A stretch of 64,000 nucleotides of DNA, from contig JBDXGZ010000002.1 in NCBI GenBank assembly GCA_039989855.1, positions 45,337-109,336 on the forward strand. The letters run 5' to 3'. Below are positions 27,397-36,492 of the stretch, one piece after another. A program made the position numbers and the translations under genes. Position 1 is the stretch's first letter; the number at the start of each line of letters is the position of its first letter. This stretch comes from CALFVT01 sp039989855 (GTDB lineage Bacteria; Pseudomonadota; Alphaproteobacteria; Caulobacterales; Maricaulaceae). The notes under the pieces were generated by a model. It was not told where the DNA came from, searched no databases, and saw nothing but the letters and a program-made list of their open reading frames with translations.

Positions 27397-28419
27397 TCAA
27401 GCGTGCTTTGTTTGCATTTTAAAATGCTTTGATAATCTCAAAGCCTGGCCTTGGTAGTTTGAGCCATTCTGTCCGTAGAGAATTTTGGGGGTGCTTTGCA
27501 TTGGTTCAAATACGAGTTTAGCCACAGGTTGCCCGTGGCGTAGCATAAACGGCACGTCATGGCCGCGGACTTCGAGCACGGCTTTGGAGCCTTGCCCGCC
27601 CGTGCCAAACCCAGGATCAAAGAACCCTGCATAATGGGCGCGAAATTCACCAATCTCGGTCGCAATTGGGGCCATTTCTGCAGCTTGATTAGCAGGAATT
27701 ATTACGGATTCTTTCGAGACAAGTATGTAAAATTCATTGGGGTCGAGTATCAGCGTTTCATCTGGCGCATAAATGGGCTGCCAATAGTCTTTGGCCGCAT
27801 GTCCGCCGACATGGGCCACGTCTACAAGGCCAGAATGACGGCGGGCGCGGTAGCCAATGATGGCGGCGTTTCCGTCACCTTTTAGGTCAATGCTGACGGT
27901 CTCGGTTGATAGGATTTTTTGCTCTCCATGGCGAAAACGAATTTGCGCGAGGCGGTCTCCTGTCCTGACGAGGATGCTAAAGGTTCGCGGAGCAATTTCG
28001 AGATAGAGCGGGCCCTTATAGCCGTGATCAATCGCGTCAAATTGCGAACATCCATCACATATCACGCGGGTAAAAACATCGAGCCGTCCTGTTGAACTTT
28101 TTGGGTTTGCGGCGGCACTTAAGTGAGCGGGTAGTGATAGGCTTTCGAGCAGGGGAACAAGATAAACGCAGCCCGTTTCCAGAACAGCTCCGTCTTGGAG
28201 GTTAATCTCGTGCATAGAGACATTGTCAAGGCAAGCGTCAATTGTGCGGTCTTTTCCGGGCAGGAAGCTGGCGCGCAACCGATAAGCTTTATGGCCTAAA
28301 CGAAGATCAAGACTTGCAGGTTGGACTTGACCGTGTCCCAGTGCTCTGTGGGGGGAGAGAATCGCTTTGTCCGATACAAGAGCGGAAATTGAGTGAGCTG
28401 ATAAAATACCATTCGACAT
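27397..28419 (-). CDS. dcd: 2'-deoxycytidine 5'-triphosphate deaminase (long form)
   Basis: A 340-residue protein made of two dUTPase/Dcd-like halves, as in the long alphaproteobacterial dCTP deaminases; the classical Dcd is about 190 residues. Each half keeps family motifs: NPKSSTGRLDVFTR in the first and FRAHYAGFFDPGFG with VLEVRGHDVPF in the second. It deaminates dCTP to dUTP for dTMP synthesis. The N-terminal QPASLDLRLG segment is also typical. It is divergent from apaG. Confidence 0.88.
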   Translation of the reverse strand: MSNGILSAHSISALVSDKAILSPHRALGHGQVQPASLDLRLGHKAYRLRASFLPGKDRTIDACLDNVSMHEINLQDGAVLETGCVYLVPLLESLSLPAHLSAAANPKSSTGRLDVFTRVICDGCSQFDAIDHGYKGPLYLEIAPRTFSILVRTGDRLAQIRFRHGEQKILSTETVSIDLKGDGNAAIIGYRARRHSGLVDVAHVGGHAAKDYWQPIYAPDETLILDPNEFYILVSKESVIIPANQAAEMAPIATEIGEFRAHYAGFFDPGFGTGGQGSKAVLEVRGHDVPFMLRHGQPVAKLVFEPMQSTPKILYGQNGSNYQGQALRLSKHFKMQTKHA

Positions 28420-28545
28420 GAACAGTGCCTAGCATGTGGTTCGCCTCATGCAAGAATGAACTGTAAAAATGCGACTCTATTTAGTTAAATCGCTTGCTTC
28501 ATAGTAAGAAATATGGGTACGCAGGTTTGAATTTAAGGATGTGGT

Positions 28546-28938
28546 ATGTTTGAGAGTAAAACGGGTGACGTTGTTGTTCGTGTGGAACCTGACTTCCTCG
28601 CCGAACAATCTTCACCAGATGAAGGTCGGTTTATTTGGGCCTACACTGTTGAAATAGAAAATCAGAGCGATACAGAATTGCAAGTGGTTGGCCGCATGTG
28701 GCAAATTGCTGATAGTCACGGTGTTGTGCAAGAAGTTCGCGGCGAAGGTGTTGTGGGCGAAAAGCCTGTTTTACGTCCCGGTGAAACCTTCCGCTATACG
28801 TCTGGTGCGCCTTTGTCTGCCCCGTCAGGCATGATGCTTGGGACTTATTCTCTACAGGCTCCTGACGGTGAACCGTTTCCTGTCGATATTCCAGCCTTTG
28901 CGCTCGATAGTCCCTTGGGATCTAAAATCGTTCATTAG
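28546..28938 (+). CDS. apaG: ApaG domain protein
   Basis: A 130-residue protein with the ApaG fold: FIWAYTVEIENQSDTELQVVGRMWQI, then GVVGEKPVLRPGETFRYTSGAPL and MLGTYSLQAPDGEPFPVDIPAFAL, spanning nearly the whole chain. ApaG is a conserved small protein linked to Co2+/Mg2+ homeostasis and, in some species, to dinucleoside tetraphosphate metabolism; its exact biochemical role is open. It lies 38 bases before gluQ. Confidence 0.93.
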   Translation: MFESKTGDVVVRVEPDFLAEQSSPDEGRFIWAYTVEIENQSDTELQVVGRMWQIADSHGVVQEVRGEGVVGEKPVLRPGETFRYTSGAPLSAPSGMMLGTYSLQAPDGEPFPVDIPAFALDSPLGSKIVH

Positions 28939-28976
28939 CGGTTTGCCTTCTCGCCTTGCGGCGCGTACATGAATTT

Positions 28977-29792
28977 ATGATTACACGTTTCGCGCCGTCT
29001 CCGACGGGTTTCTTACATCTTGGTCATGCGCGCGCTGCCTATGAGGTCTTTCAATTTGCCAAGCAGCAGAGAGGACGCTGTCTTCTTCGCATAGAAGATA
29101 TTGACCACACCCGCTGTAAGGCCGTTTATACGGACGCTATTTTTGAAGATTTGACGTGGCTCGGCTTAAGTTGGCCCTTGCCTGTAAGAGTGCAATCGGA
29201 TCACATTAAAGATTACAAAGCGGTATTAGACCAACTCCGCTCTAAGGGACTAATCTATGCTTGTACTAAAAGCAGACGTGACATTCAGGCTGAAATAGAG
29301 GCCCGTAATATAGCCGTTTATAAACGCGCCAATACGGATAGGATAAGCCCGAGTGAGACCGACAATGTAGTAGCGTGGCGTTTGTCCTTAGAGGCCTGCC
29401 GAGACTATCTGGGGGCGAGTTACTATAATCTTGAATATCAAGAGATAGACAGTGCTGGGCAAGCGGCGACCAAATCCGTTGACCCTGATATTTACGGGGA
29501 CGTTATATTAGGCCGTAAAGATATTGGTGTATCCTACCATCTGGCGGTTACCCATGATGATGCGCTGCAAAACATATCTCATATTGTGCGCGGGGATGAT
29601 TTTGTCCTGCAAACGGGCTTACATGTTTTATTGCAAAAAATCATGGGCTGGCCGCACCCTATATATAAGCATCATCCGCTGATCTTGCGTGAAGATGGGG
29701 TGAAACTGGCGAAACGCAATCGTGATCCCTCCATTCGAGCAAAACGCGACCAAGGATGGAGCGTCGATGATATTATGAAGGCTGTGCTTTGA
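28977..29792 (+). CDS. gluQ: Glutamyl-Q tRNA(Asp) synthetase
   Basis: A 271-residue truncated glutamyl-tRNA synthetase homologue without the anticodon-binding domain, as expected for GluQRS, which attaches glutamate to queuosine in tRNA-Asp. The HIGH-type motif is in PSPTGFLHLGHA and the KMSKR equivalent is KLAKRNRD. The zinc-binding region is poor: only one Cys (IYACTKSRRD) is seen where the E. coli enzyme has three Cys and one Tyr. The ATG at 28977 (MITRFAPSPTG) fits the family start; the upstream in-frame start is TTG. Confidence 0.9.
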   Translation: MITRFAPSPTGFLHLGHARAAYEVFQFAKQQRGRCLLRIEDIDHTRCKAVYTDAIFEDLTWLGLSWPLPVRVQSDHIKDYKAVLDQLRSKGLIYACTKSRRDIQAEIEARNIAVYKRANTDRISPSETDNVVAWRLSLEACRDYLGASYYNLEYQEIDSAGQAATKSVDPDIYGDVILGRKDIGVSYHLAVTHDDALQNISHIVRGDDFVLQTGLHVLLQKIMGWPHPIYKHHPLILREDGVKLAKRNRDPSIRAKRDQGWSVDDIMKAVL

Positions 29793-29957
29793 CTAAGATG
29801 GTAAAAGGGTCAAAATGCCAATAGTCACCGCACTGTGATTATAGGTGTTTTGTAATGTGGCCGTAATATTGCATGATAAGAACTGTGCTAGTCACATGAA
29901 TGGAAGATGAATGTTGACTTCAGGCTTCCCTCAGTCTCAACAAGGTAAAGATAAATC

Positions 29958-31631
29958 ATGATAAAATATTCTTTTTCTTTTTGTACTTTAACTCTTGCCA
30001 CTTTTTTAAGCGTGTCACCGGCTGCGATGGCCTCGACAGCGCTGCCAGATATTCCACCTGAACAAATTGCGCTCGATATTGAACGTCGCCTCGATAACAG
30101 AACAGGCGTCGTAGAATTTCACGCTCCGACTTTCGATCCGTTCGAATCGGTTGATCAGCTTGTCGGCAGGGTTAGTCTCAAGTCGAATACACGAGTCACA
30201 GGGATTGACGGGCACATTGCTCGTGGCGGCGCAATAATTGATATTAATTTCCTATACACAACTGATTCTGACGATCTTTATGATGTGGCGGGATTTGAAT
30301 CCGCCGTATTTTTTACAGGTGAAGATGTAAACGCAACATATTATGATAACCGTATCATTGAATGTTCTGAGAGCATTCGCGATGTGGTTTACCAAAATGA
30401 TTATTACCACGGGGCGAGCTATGGTCTCATAGGTGGTCTATACCGCCCATACCCCGTTTACCGAGGTCACAGTTTCTTTGGGTTTCGTGGTTTAAATTAT
30501 GGATGGCAATATCCCATTGGGTTTTCGTCACGCTCGCGCTTTAACAGCTCGCGTCGCTTCAACACGCGTAGTCGCTTTGGTCGAAGCGGTCGGTTTAACG
30601 ATAGCAGGCGTGTGAGTAATGATCGCCGCGGTTTGCGGAGTGGCAGCAATTCTAGACGTGATTTTGATGACCGTCGTGATAGACGTAGTCAATCTGACGG
30701 TGATGGCTCTCGTGGTGCGGCCTCCAGAGGCAATAGATCTCAAGTCAGAACCGATCGTGGTGAGAATAGACGCATAGACCGTGGTGAAAAAAGTCGGCTA
30801 AACCGCTCTGGGCTTCGCACAATCAAGGGCAGGGCGCCAGCCTCATCGCAAGCCCGTGTATCTGAGGCGCGACCGTCTACGGCTACGCGCTCAATATCTG
30901 CGAGTGCCGCGTCAGAAACTGTTCGCAGTTCAACCCGGTCTCCTTCGTCTTCTGCCGCACCGACACGGTCCCGTTCAACGCGTTCAAATAGTCAGGCGAT
31001 TAAAAATTCAGGGTCGCAAGCGTCAAGACCACAGCGGTCGAGTTCTAGCTCGAACTCACAGCCGAAGCAGTCGAGCTCACGCTCACAGCCGAAGCAGTCG
31101 AGCTCACGCTCAAGCTCACGTTCGCAATCTAAACAGTCGAACCGTTCATCCAATCGATCTAGTTCAAGATCGTCGAACCGTAGCTCTCGCTCTTCTAAGT
31201 CATCGAGCCGCCGTAAATTGAATTTCTTCCCGCAAGGCTTTCTTCAGTTTGGCACATCGGGTTACTCAACACGGACCGTATCTGTTAGCCACAAATGTGC
31301 GCGTGACGAGAATTTGTCCCTACATATTCCGCGTGAACGCTTAGAGGCCGCGCGCTATGAAGGTCTAACCGTCTTTGTTATTGACCGTTTGGGGCAGGAT
31401 GTTCCTGTTTACATCCCGCCAAACTATATTGAAGGGTTCGTGACAACAGCCTTTGGTAATCCGCAAAGCTATCAGCAGCCCCAAGGGGCTTCACAGTCGA
31501 CTTATCAAGCGCCGACTTATCAACAGCCGCGTGTAACAGTTCCGCAAAGCCCATCATCGCAACCGCGCGTTTATGGTGACCCAAACGGAGTAACCTCCTC
31601 AGGCGGCTATCCGCAAAATGAGGGCTTTTAG
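29958..31631 (+). CDS. Secreted Ser/Arg-rich low-complexity protein
   Basis: A 557-residue protein with a signal peptide (about 1-25, ending AAMA) and no recognised domain. An N-terminal region (about 30-170) is ordinary in composition. Residues about 190-420 are dominated by Ser, Arg, Asn and Gln, with RS-type dipeptides and repeats such as SRSQPKQSS. A C-terminal folded part (about 420-500) contains SHKCARDENLSLHIPRERLEAA and is followed by a Gln/Pro/Tyr-rich tail. The basic disordered centre might bind nucleic acid or polysaccharide at the cell surface; this is a guess. It ends at a terminator. Confidence 0.72.
   Translation: MIKYSFSFCTLTLATFLSVSPAAMASTALPDIPPEQIALDIERRLDNRTGVVEFHAPTFDPFESVDQLVGRVSLKSNTRVTGIDGHIARGGAIIDINFLYTTDSDDLYDVAGFESAVFFTGEDVNATYYDNRIIECSESIRDVVYQNDYYHGASYGLIGGLYRPYPVYRGHSFFGFRGLNYGWQYPIGFSSRSRFNSSRRFNTRSRFGRSGRFNDSRRVSNDRRGLRSGSNSRRDFDDRRDRRSQSDGDGSRGAASRGNRSQVRTDRGENRRIDRGEKSRLNRSGLRTIKGRAPASSQARVSEARPSTATRSISASAASETVRSSTRSPSSSAAPTRSRSTRSNSQAIKNSGSQASRPQRSSSSSNSQPKQSSSRSQPKQSSSRSSSRSQSKQSNRSSNRSSSRSSNRSSRSSKSSSRRKLNFFPQGFLQFGTSGYSTRTVSVSHKCARDENLSLHIPRERLEAARYEGLTVFVIDRLGQDVPVYIPPNYIEGFVTTAFGNPQSYQQPQGASQSTYQAPTYQQPRVTVPQSPSSQPRVYGDPNGVTSSGGYPQNEGF
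31046..31125 (+). repeat. Imperfect 27-bp tandem repeat inside the Ser/Arg-rich gene
   Basis: About two and a half units built around GCTCACAGCCGAAGCAGTCG occur in phase with the reading frame, each adding nine residues of the SRSQPKQSS type. The unit length is a multiple of three, so copy-number change would keep the frame. Confidence 0.75.
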
Positions 31632-31652
31632 CCTCCGTGATTATAGATATTT

Positions 31653-31678
31653 AAGGCTCCTTTATTGGAGCCTTTTTT
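31653..31678 (+). terminator. Rho-independent terminator
   Basis: A GGCTCC/GGAGCC stem with a six-base loop is followed by six T residues, 21 bases after the Ser/Arg-rich gene. Confidence 0.85.
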
Positions 31679-31764
31679 GTACGGTCGCTAGACTTAAATA
31701 AGCGTGACATGTTGCAGTCTTGGCCTTAGGTATAAATCTGAAGAAAATTCAGATAGGCCCATTC

Positions 31765-33183
31765 ATGTCATCAACCACAATCGTTCTGATAACGCTTATA
31801 ATATATAAATTAGGCCTTATTGGCGTGGGTCTATGGGCGTCACGGCGCGTCACGTCAGAGCAAGATTTCTTCCTTGCAGATCATAGCAAAGGCGGCGGCC
31901 TCGGCGCGTGGGTTGCAGGTCTGTCCTACGCTGCCTCAACCAGTTCCGCGTGGGTGCTTTTAGGGTTTACAGGCATTATCTTTACAAAAGGCATGGTTGG
32001 ACTTTGGTTGGTCCCAGGGATATTTTTTGGCTACGTCATGACATGGCTTATTATGGGTCCACGCCTTCATGCTGATACGCAAGCCCGAGGTCATCTCACA
32101 ATTATTGATTTTATAACGGCTGACATGGACGCGGCGTGGAAACGAAAAATTGGGTTGATCTGTGCCGCGATGATCTTGTTCTGCTTTGTGTTTTATATGA
32201 GTTCTCAATTCCAAGCCGCAGGGAATGCGCTGACTGAAATTTTCGGCCTTGGGTTAGTCGAATCAATCTTATTGGGGGCTTTCGTGATTGTGGTCTATTG
32301 CTTGCTCGGTGGGTTTTGGGCCGCGAGTGTCACCGACGCGTTTCAAGCGCTTGTTATGATGCTAGCCTGTATTTTAGTTCCCATTGCGGCGGTTAATGCC
32401 GCAGGTGGATTTGGGGCCATTGTCGACACGCTACACGCTCATCAGCCGCGCCAATATTTTAGTTTCACAGGAGACGCTGTGGGTCTCGCAGGAGTCGGGG
32501 TGGCCATGGGATTGTTCGGTACAGGGTTTGGCGCCCTCGGTCAGCCGCAACTGTTAAACCGTATCATGGCGGTGAAGTCCGCTTCGGAGCGCCGTAAGGG
32601 CGCACTCATTACAATTGGTTGGGGCATGGTCATTTATACGGGCCTTGTCTGTTTAGCCTTGTCCGCACGCGCGTTGCAAATGGACGTGGACGGGGAAAAA
32701 CTCTTTTTTGCTGCGGCGGAAAGTTTCTTACCGCCAATCGTTGCGGGTATTGTTATTGCAGCGGTTTTGTCAGCCGTAATGTCGACGGTGGACAGCCTGT
32801 TGCTTGCCGCCGCCTCTGCCGTGTCTCATGATATGGGCTTTACTTATAATAGCCCAAAACAGGCATTGTTCTTTGGCCGTGTGGCGATGGTTGTCATTGC
32901 TATTTTAGCGGTTCTTTTGACGCTTTATCTGCCGAAAGATATCTTTTCCCGCGTCCTGTTTAGCTGGGTCGCTCTGGGAGCCGCATTCGGGCCGAGTATT
33001 TTGGTCAAATGTTTAGAATGGCGCGTGAAAAGCGTATATTTTTTTGCTGCAATTATCACAGGTTTTTTTATTGCCGTAATCTTCGCCAATATATCCGGAA
33101 CGTCTGCAGATATGATTGAAAAATGGGGATCATGGATTGTGGGTTTAACCATCCTTCTCCTGAGTCGGGAGCGTACAGAATAA
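31765..33183 (+). CDS. Sodium/solute symporter family (SSS) transporter
   Basis: A 472-residue inner-membrane protein with about twelve to thirteen hydrophobic helices of the SSS/LeuT fold, close to the PutP branch. Signatures are ADHSKGGGLGAWVAGLSYAAS near the N-terminus, GTGFGALGQPQLLNRIMAVKSA in the middle and SAVMSTVDSLLLAAASAVSHD. The last matches the PutP consensus around the sodium site. The ATG at 31765 is preferred over an upstream in-frame TTG. The stop codon is immediately followed by the ATG of the reductive-dehalogenase-like gene, so the two are co-expressed. The substrate is unknown; context suggests an organic acid used by that enzyme. Confidence 0.88.
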   Translation: MSSTTIVLITLIIYKLGLIGVGLWASRRVTSEQDFFLADHSKGGGLGAWVAGLSYAASTSSAWVLLGFTGIIFTKGMVGLWLVPGIFFGYVMTWLIMGPRLHADTQARGHLTIIDFITADMDAAWKRKIGLICAAMILFCFVFYMSSQFQAAGNALTEIFGLGLVESILLGAFVIVVYCLLGGFWAASVTDAFQALVMMLACILVPIAAVNAAGGFGAIVDTLHAHQPRQYFSFTGDAVGLAGVGVAMGLFGTGFGALGQPQLLNRIMAVKSASERRKGALITIGWGMVIYTGLVCLALSARALQMDVDGEKLFFAAAESFLPPIVAGIVIAAVLSAVMSTVDSLLLAAASAVSHDMGFTYNSPKQALFFGRVAMVVIAILAVLLTLYLPKDIFSRVLFSWVALGAAFGPSILVKCLEWRVKSVYFFAAIITGFFIAVIFANISGTSADMIEKWGSWIVGLTILLLSRERTE

Positions 33184-36100
33184 ATGCGTCTATTTTCTTA
33201 TAAAAACCGACCCGTTCATTTGGGACCGTTTCCACTTGAACGTCTTGCGCGGCAAGAGGAACCTGCTGACCTATCGGCGGTTCCGCCAATGACCGAGGTT
33301 TCTTTTAACGATCCTGAGAACCGCGATAATTTGATTAATGCACTTGGCCCTTATGCGGCGATGCTTGATGCTATTCGCGACGGCATGGTGAAAAAAGAGC
33401 GCGGTATTATCCCCACAGACCCGCAAGAACGTAGTAACCACCTCAAAGCCTTTTCCTATTATCATAATACGTCCCAAGCGGGCGTTTGCCGTTTGACCTC
33501 AGAGATGTTCTTAGAAACGCCGATCAATAATACTGGTATTGCCGCGCTGGCAGAAGACTTATCGACAAAGCAAACCAAGACCCTCGCCAGCGGTATTGAC
33601 CTCGTTATGGCGGAACTGAAAGAGACCATGGAATCGCCGCCGCAAGCGGTAGACCATCATAGCCACGCTCTTGTTTTGCTCTATGAATTTCCGCGCGACC
33701 CAAAAGAGGGTGAAGCAGGGGCGGAGTGGTTCCAAGAGGCGCAAGTCCAACGGGCCAGTGTCAGAGGCGCAGAAACGGCGGTGGTTCTGGCCAATTATAT
33801 CCGCTTGCTCGGCTATGATGCCCGTAGCCATACGGCGAGCTGCTCCGATGTTGATTTAAACAAGCTTGCGATTGCGGCAGGCCTCGGGGAGATTATTCAA
33901 AGCCCCAACGGCCCTGTGATTGAAAACCCGTTCCTCGGGACTCGCTTTGGCCTTGTGGCTGTGACGACGACATTTGATATGGCCCCTGACCGCCCGTTGA
34001 AACCTAAAGCTAACCGCACGATCATTGAACGGCTGAAAAGCCACGGCCCTGCATGGTGGCTTGGTAAGGGGTTTGAGAAAAACATCTTCAATGCCACGCC
34101 TTATAAAAACCGAAGTTTCAAAGACGGCGCTTATCCGTTTGAAACGGTGAAGCGGGTCGATAAACCAACGACCTTTATGGATGAGCCGCGTATTCCGCGT
34201 GTGCCAAAACGTACGGATATGTTTGCCCGTGCTATTTTTGGCGATATGGGAAAGAAAATTCAAGACGGGGCCAAGAACGGTAATTACGTTCGCAAGAGCG
34301 CCGCCAGTTTCGGCCCACGCCGTCCTTTAGCCGCCTTTGTTGTGATGCAAGACGGGGAGGTCGCCCCGACGGTTTCGCCGTCCGCTAAAGAGGCGCAACG
34401 TAATGCTGATAATATCCACGGGGCGCTTTATTTCTTAGGCGCGGACGCTGTGGGAATTTCACGCTGCCCCGACTGGGTTTATTATTCCCATGACGCCGTA
34501 GGAGAACCGCTTGAGGCTTACCACCCCACGGCCATATCCTTAGTCATTGACCAAGGTCACGAGACGATGGAAGGGGCCGCAGGCGATGATTGGATTGCTT
34601 GTTCGCAGTCTATGCGTGCCTATCTTCGCTTCTCACTGCTGGGCGGTATTATCGCAGAGCAAATCCGACGGTTGGGCTATAGTGCTCGCTCGCACTCTGT
34701 GATGGACGGCGAAGTCTTGCAGCCGCCTTTATTGCTCCTTGCGGGTCTCGGAGAGGTTAGCCGTATTGGGGAAGTGATCTTAAATCCTTTTTTGGGTCCG
34801 CGCCTTAAATCAGGTGTGATTACAACCGACATGCCTCTGGCCTATAGCAAACCGATTGATTTCGGCCTTCAGAATTTTTGTAATAATTGCAATAAATGTG
34901 CGCGTGAATGTCCGAGCGGTGCCATTACCGCGGGTCCAAAAACTATGTTTAACGGCTATGAGATTTGGAAGTCTGATAGTCAAAAATGCACAAGCTACCG
35001 CATCCAACAAAAAGAAGGGGCCATGTGTGGCCGCTGTATGAAAACCTGCCCGTGGAACCTCGAAGGCCTGTTTGCAGAAGCCCCGTTCCGTTGGGCCGCG
35101 AGCCATGTTCCGTCTTTGGCGAAATCATTAGCCAAGCTCGATGACAGTGTTGGCAATGGCCGAATTAATCCCGTTAAAAAATGGTGGTGGGATTTAGAAA
35201 TGGTCGATGATGGGCCTTATAGCCTGACGCAAAACGGCGTGAGTGAACGCGACCTGCAGCCCGAACTTGATCTTAAATTTGAAGATCAGACTTTGGCGGT
35301 CTATCCCGCAAACCTCGCTCCGCCGCCCTATCCGTTCCCGTTCCCTATGGACAGAGAAGCGGGCATTAAAGCCTATGAAGATATGCTCTCGCCTGAGGAC
35401 TATCAGCGCCGCTTGGCCGCAGGTGATGTGGACGGTTTGGCTCATGAATATCCAGATTACGACTCCCGTGAAGCCCCCGTTATGCGCGTCGAGATCTCCA
35501 AGGCCGAGGTCGAGACGGACGGGATTACCAAATATGAATTTACGTCCCTTGACGGTGCGCCTTTGCCAAAATTTGAAGCAGGCGCGCATATTGATGTGGT
35601 CGTTGCTCCTGAGTTCTTTCGTCAGTATAGCCTCTCAGGTGATCCAGCCGATCAGAGCAAATATCAAATTGGCGTGCTACGCGAAGATGACGGGCGAGGC
35701 GGCTCGGCCTTGCTTCACCGTATTTTTAATGAAGGTCGTAAGGTCTTTATCTCAAAGCCGATTAATCATTTCCCGCTAGCGCCTGATTTGACCAAAGCCT
35801 TGCTTATGGGCGGCGGTATTGGCATTACGCCGATGATTTCTATGGCCCATAGTCTGCACCGTGAAGGCCGTGATTTTGAATTTCATTATTCTTGTAAAAG
35901 TGCGGAGGAAGCCTCTTTCCTATCGGATATTAAGGCAGCTCCTTGGTTTGATAAAGTCAGCCTGCATTTTTCTAATGCGGGGACGCGGGCGGATTTTGAC
36001 GTTATTTTGAAAGACTACGAACCTCATTGGCATCTCTACACCTGCGGTCCTGATCGTTATATGGGGGCTGTCCTGATGGCAGGGGCACGGAATAATTGGC

Positions 36101-36426
36101 CTGACGAAGCGCTGCATAAGGAATATTTCTCTGTCCCTGAAACGGCGGATTATGAGAACCATGATTTTACCCTTAAACTCGTACGTTCGGGTAAAGAGAT
36201 TGTCGTCAAAGCCGATCAATCCCCAACGGACGCTCTAGCTGAGCAGGGCATTCATGTGGACGTGAAATGTAGTGACGGTATTTGCGGCGTGTGCAAATGC
36301 GGACTTGTTAGTGGGGACGTTGAACATCGTGATTTCGTCTTATCGAACAAGCAAAGAGAAAGCTCTATCATATTATGCCAATCGCGCGCTGCCAAAACTG
36401 ACGGTGTCATTGAAATTGATCTTTAA
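33184..36426 (+). CDS. Reductive dehalogenase-like protein fused to a flavin/[2Fe-2S] NAD(P)H reductase
   Basis: A 1080-residue fusion. The N-terminal 650 residues resemble cobalamin-dependent reductive dehalogenases of the catabolic type. Two related halves share R-x-LGY-x-ARSH (207 and 496) and NPFLG (248 and 534) blocks. A ferredoxin module follows with C566-x2-C569-x2-C572-x3-C576P and C602-x12-C615-x2-C618-x3-C622P, ligands for two [4Fe-4S] clusters. From about 775 on it is a phthalate-dioxygenase-reductase-type module: RQYSLSG (813-819) for flavin, GGGIGITPM (876-884) for NAD(P)H, and a plant-type [2Fe-2S] set at C1029, C1034, C1037 and C1065. There is no twin-arginine signal, so it is cytoplasmic. 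It would reduce a halogenated (perhaps aromatic) compound with NAD(P)H electrons, like BhbA or NpRdhA. The substrate is not known. Confidence 0.85.
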   Translation: MRLFSYKNRPVHLGPFPLERLARQEEPADLSAVPPMTEVSFNDPENRDNLINALGPYAAMLDAIRDGMVKKERGIIPTDPQERSNHLKAFSYYHNTSQAGVCRLTSEMFLETPINNTGIAALAEDLSTKQTKTLASGIDLVMAELKETMESPPQAVDHHSHALVLLYEFPRDPKEGEAGAEWFQEAQVQRASVRGAETAVVLANYIRLLGYDARSHTASCSDVDLNKLAIAAGLGEIIQSPNGPVIENPFLGTRFGLVAVTTTFDMAPDRPLKPKANRTIIERLKSHGPAWWLGKGFEKNIFNATPYKNRSFKDGAYPFETVKRVDKPTTFMDEPRIPRVPKRTDMFARAIFGDMGKKIQDGAKNGNYVRKSAASFGPRRPLAAFVVMQDGEVAPTVSPSAKEAQRNADNIHGALYFLGADAVGISRCPDWVYYSHDAVGEPLEAYHPTAISLVIDQGHETMEGAAGDDWIACSQSMRAYLRFSLLGGIIAEQIRRLGYSARSHSVMDGEVLQPPLLLLAGLGEVSRIGEVILNPFLGPRLKSGVITTDMPLAYSKPIDFGLQNFCNNCNKCARECPSGAITAGPKTMFNGYEIWKSDSQKCTSYRIQQKEGAMCGRCMKTCPWNLEGLFAEAPFRWAASHVPSLAKSLAKLDDSVGNGRINPVKKWWWDLEMVDDGPYSLTQNGVSERDLQPELDLKFEDQTLAVYPANLAPPPYPFPFPMDREAGIKAYEDMLSPEDYQRRLAAGDVDGLAHEYPDYDSREAPVMRVEISKAEVETDGITKYEFTSLDGAPLPKFEAGAHIDVVVAPEFFRQYSLSGDPADQSKYQIGVLREDDGRGGSALLHRIFNEGRKVFISKPINHFPLAPDLTKALLMGGGIGITPMISMAHSLHREGRDFEFHYSCKSAEEASFLSDIKAAPWFDKVSLHFSNAGTRADFDVILKDYEPHWHLYTCGPDRYMGAVLMAGARNNWPDEALHKEYFSVPETADYENHDFTLKLVRSGKEIVVKADQSPTDALAEQGIHVDVKCSDGICGVCKCGLVSGDVEHRDFVLSNKQRESSIILCQSRAAKTDGVIEIDL

Positions 36427-36492
36427 TGGTGGGTTGAGCTAACGAAATAAATCAAATATATAACCGTGATTTTGTAAAATAAAGACAATCTT

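Noticed and set aside
31632..31764. Cobalamin riboswitch before the symporter-dehalogenase pair
   Set aside because: Only a terminator and plain spacer are seen; no B12-box-like conserved element was found.
31720..33183. TTG start for the symporter at 31720
   Set aside because: The extra 15 residues are not hydrophobic in the manner of the family, and an ATG at 31765 fits the usual N-terminus.
33184..36426. Epoxyqueuosine reductase (QueG) as identity of the cobalamin-type core
   Set aside because: QueG is about 350-380 residues, has a single core and no fused reductase; the duplicated core and C-terminal flavin/[2Fe-2S] module point to the catabolic dehalogenase type. Not fully excluded without alignment.
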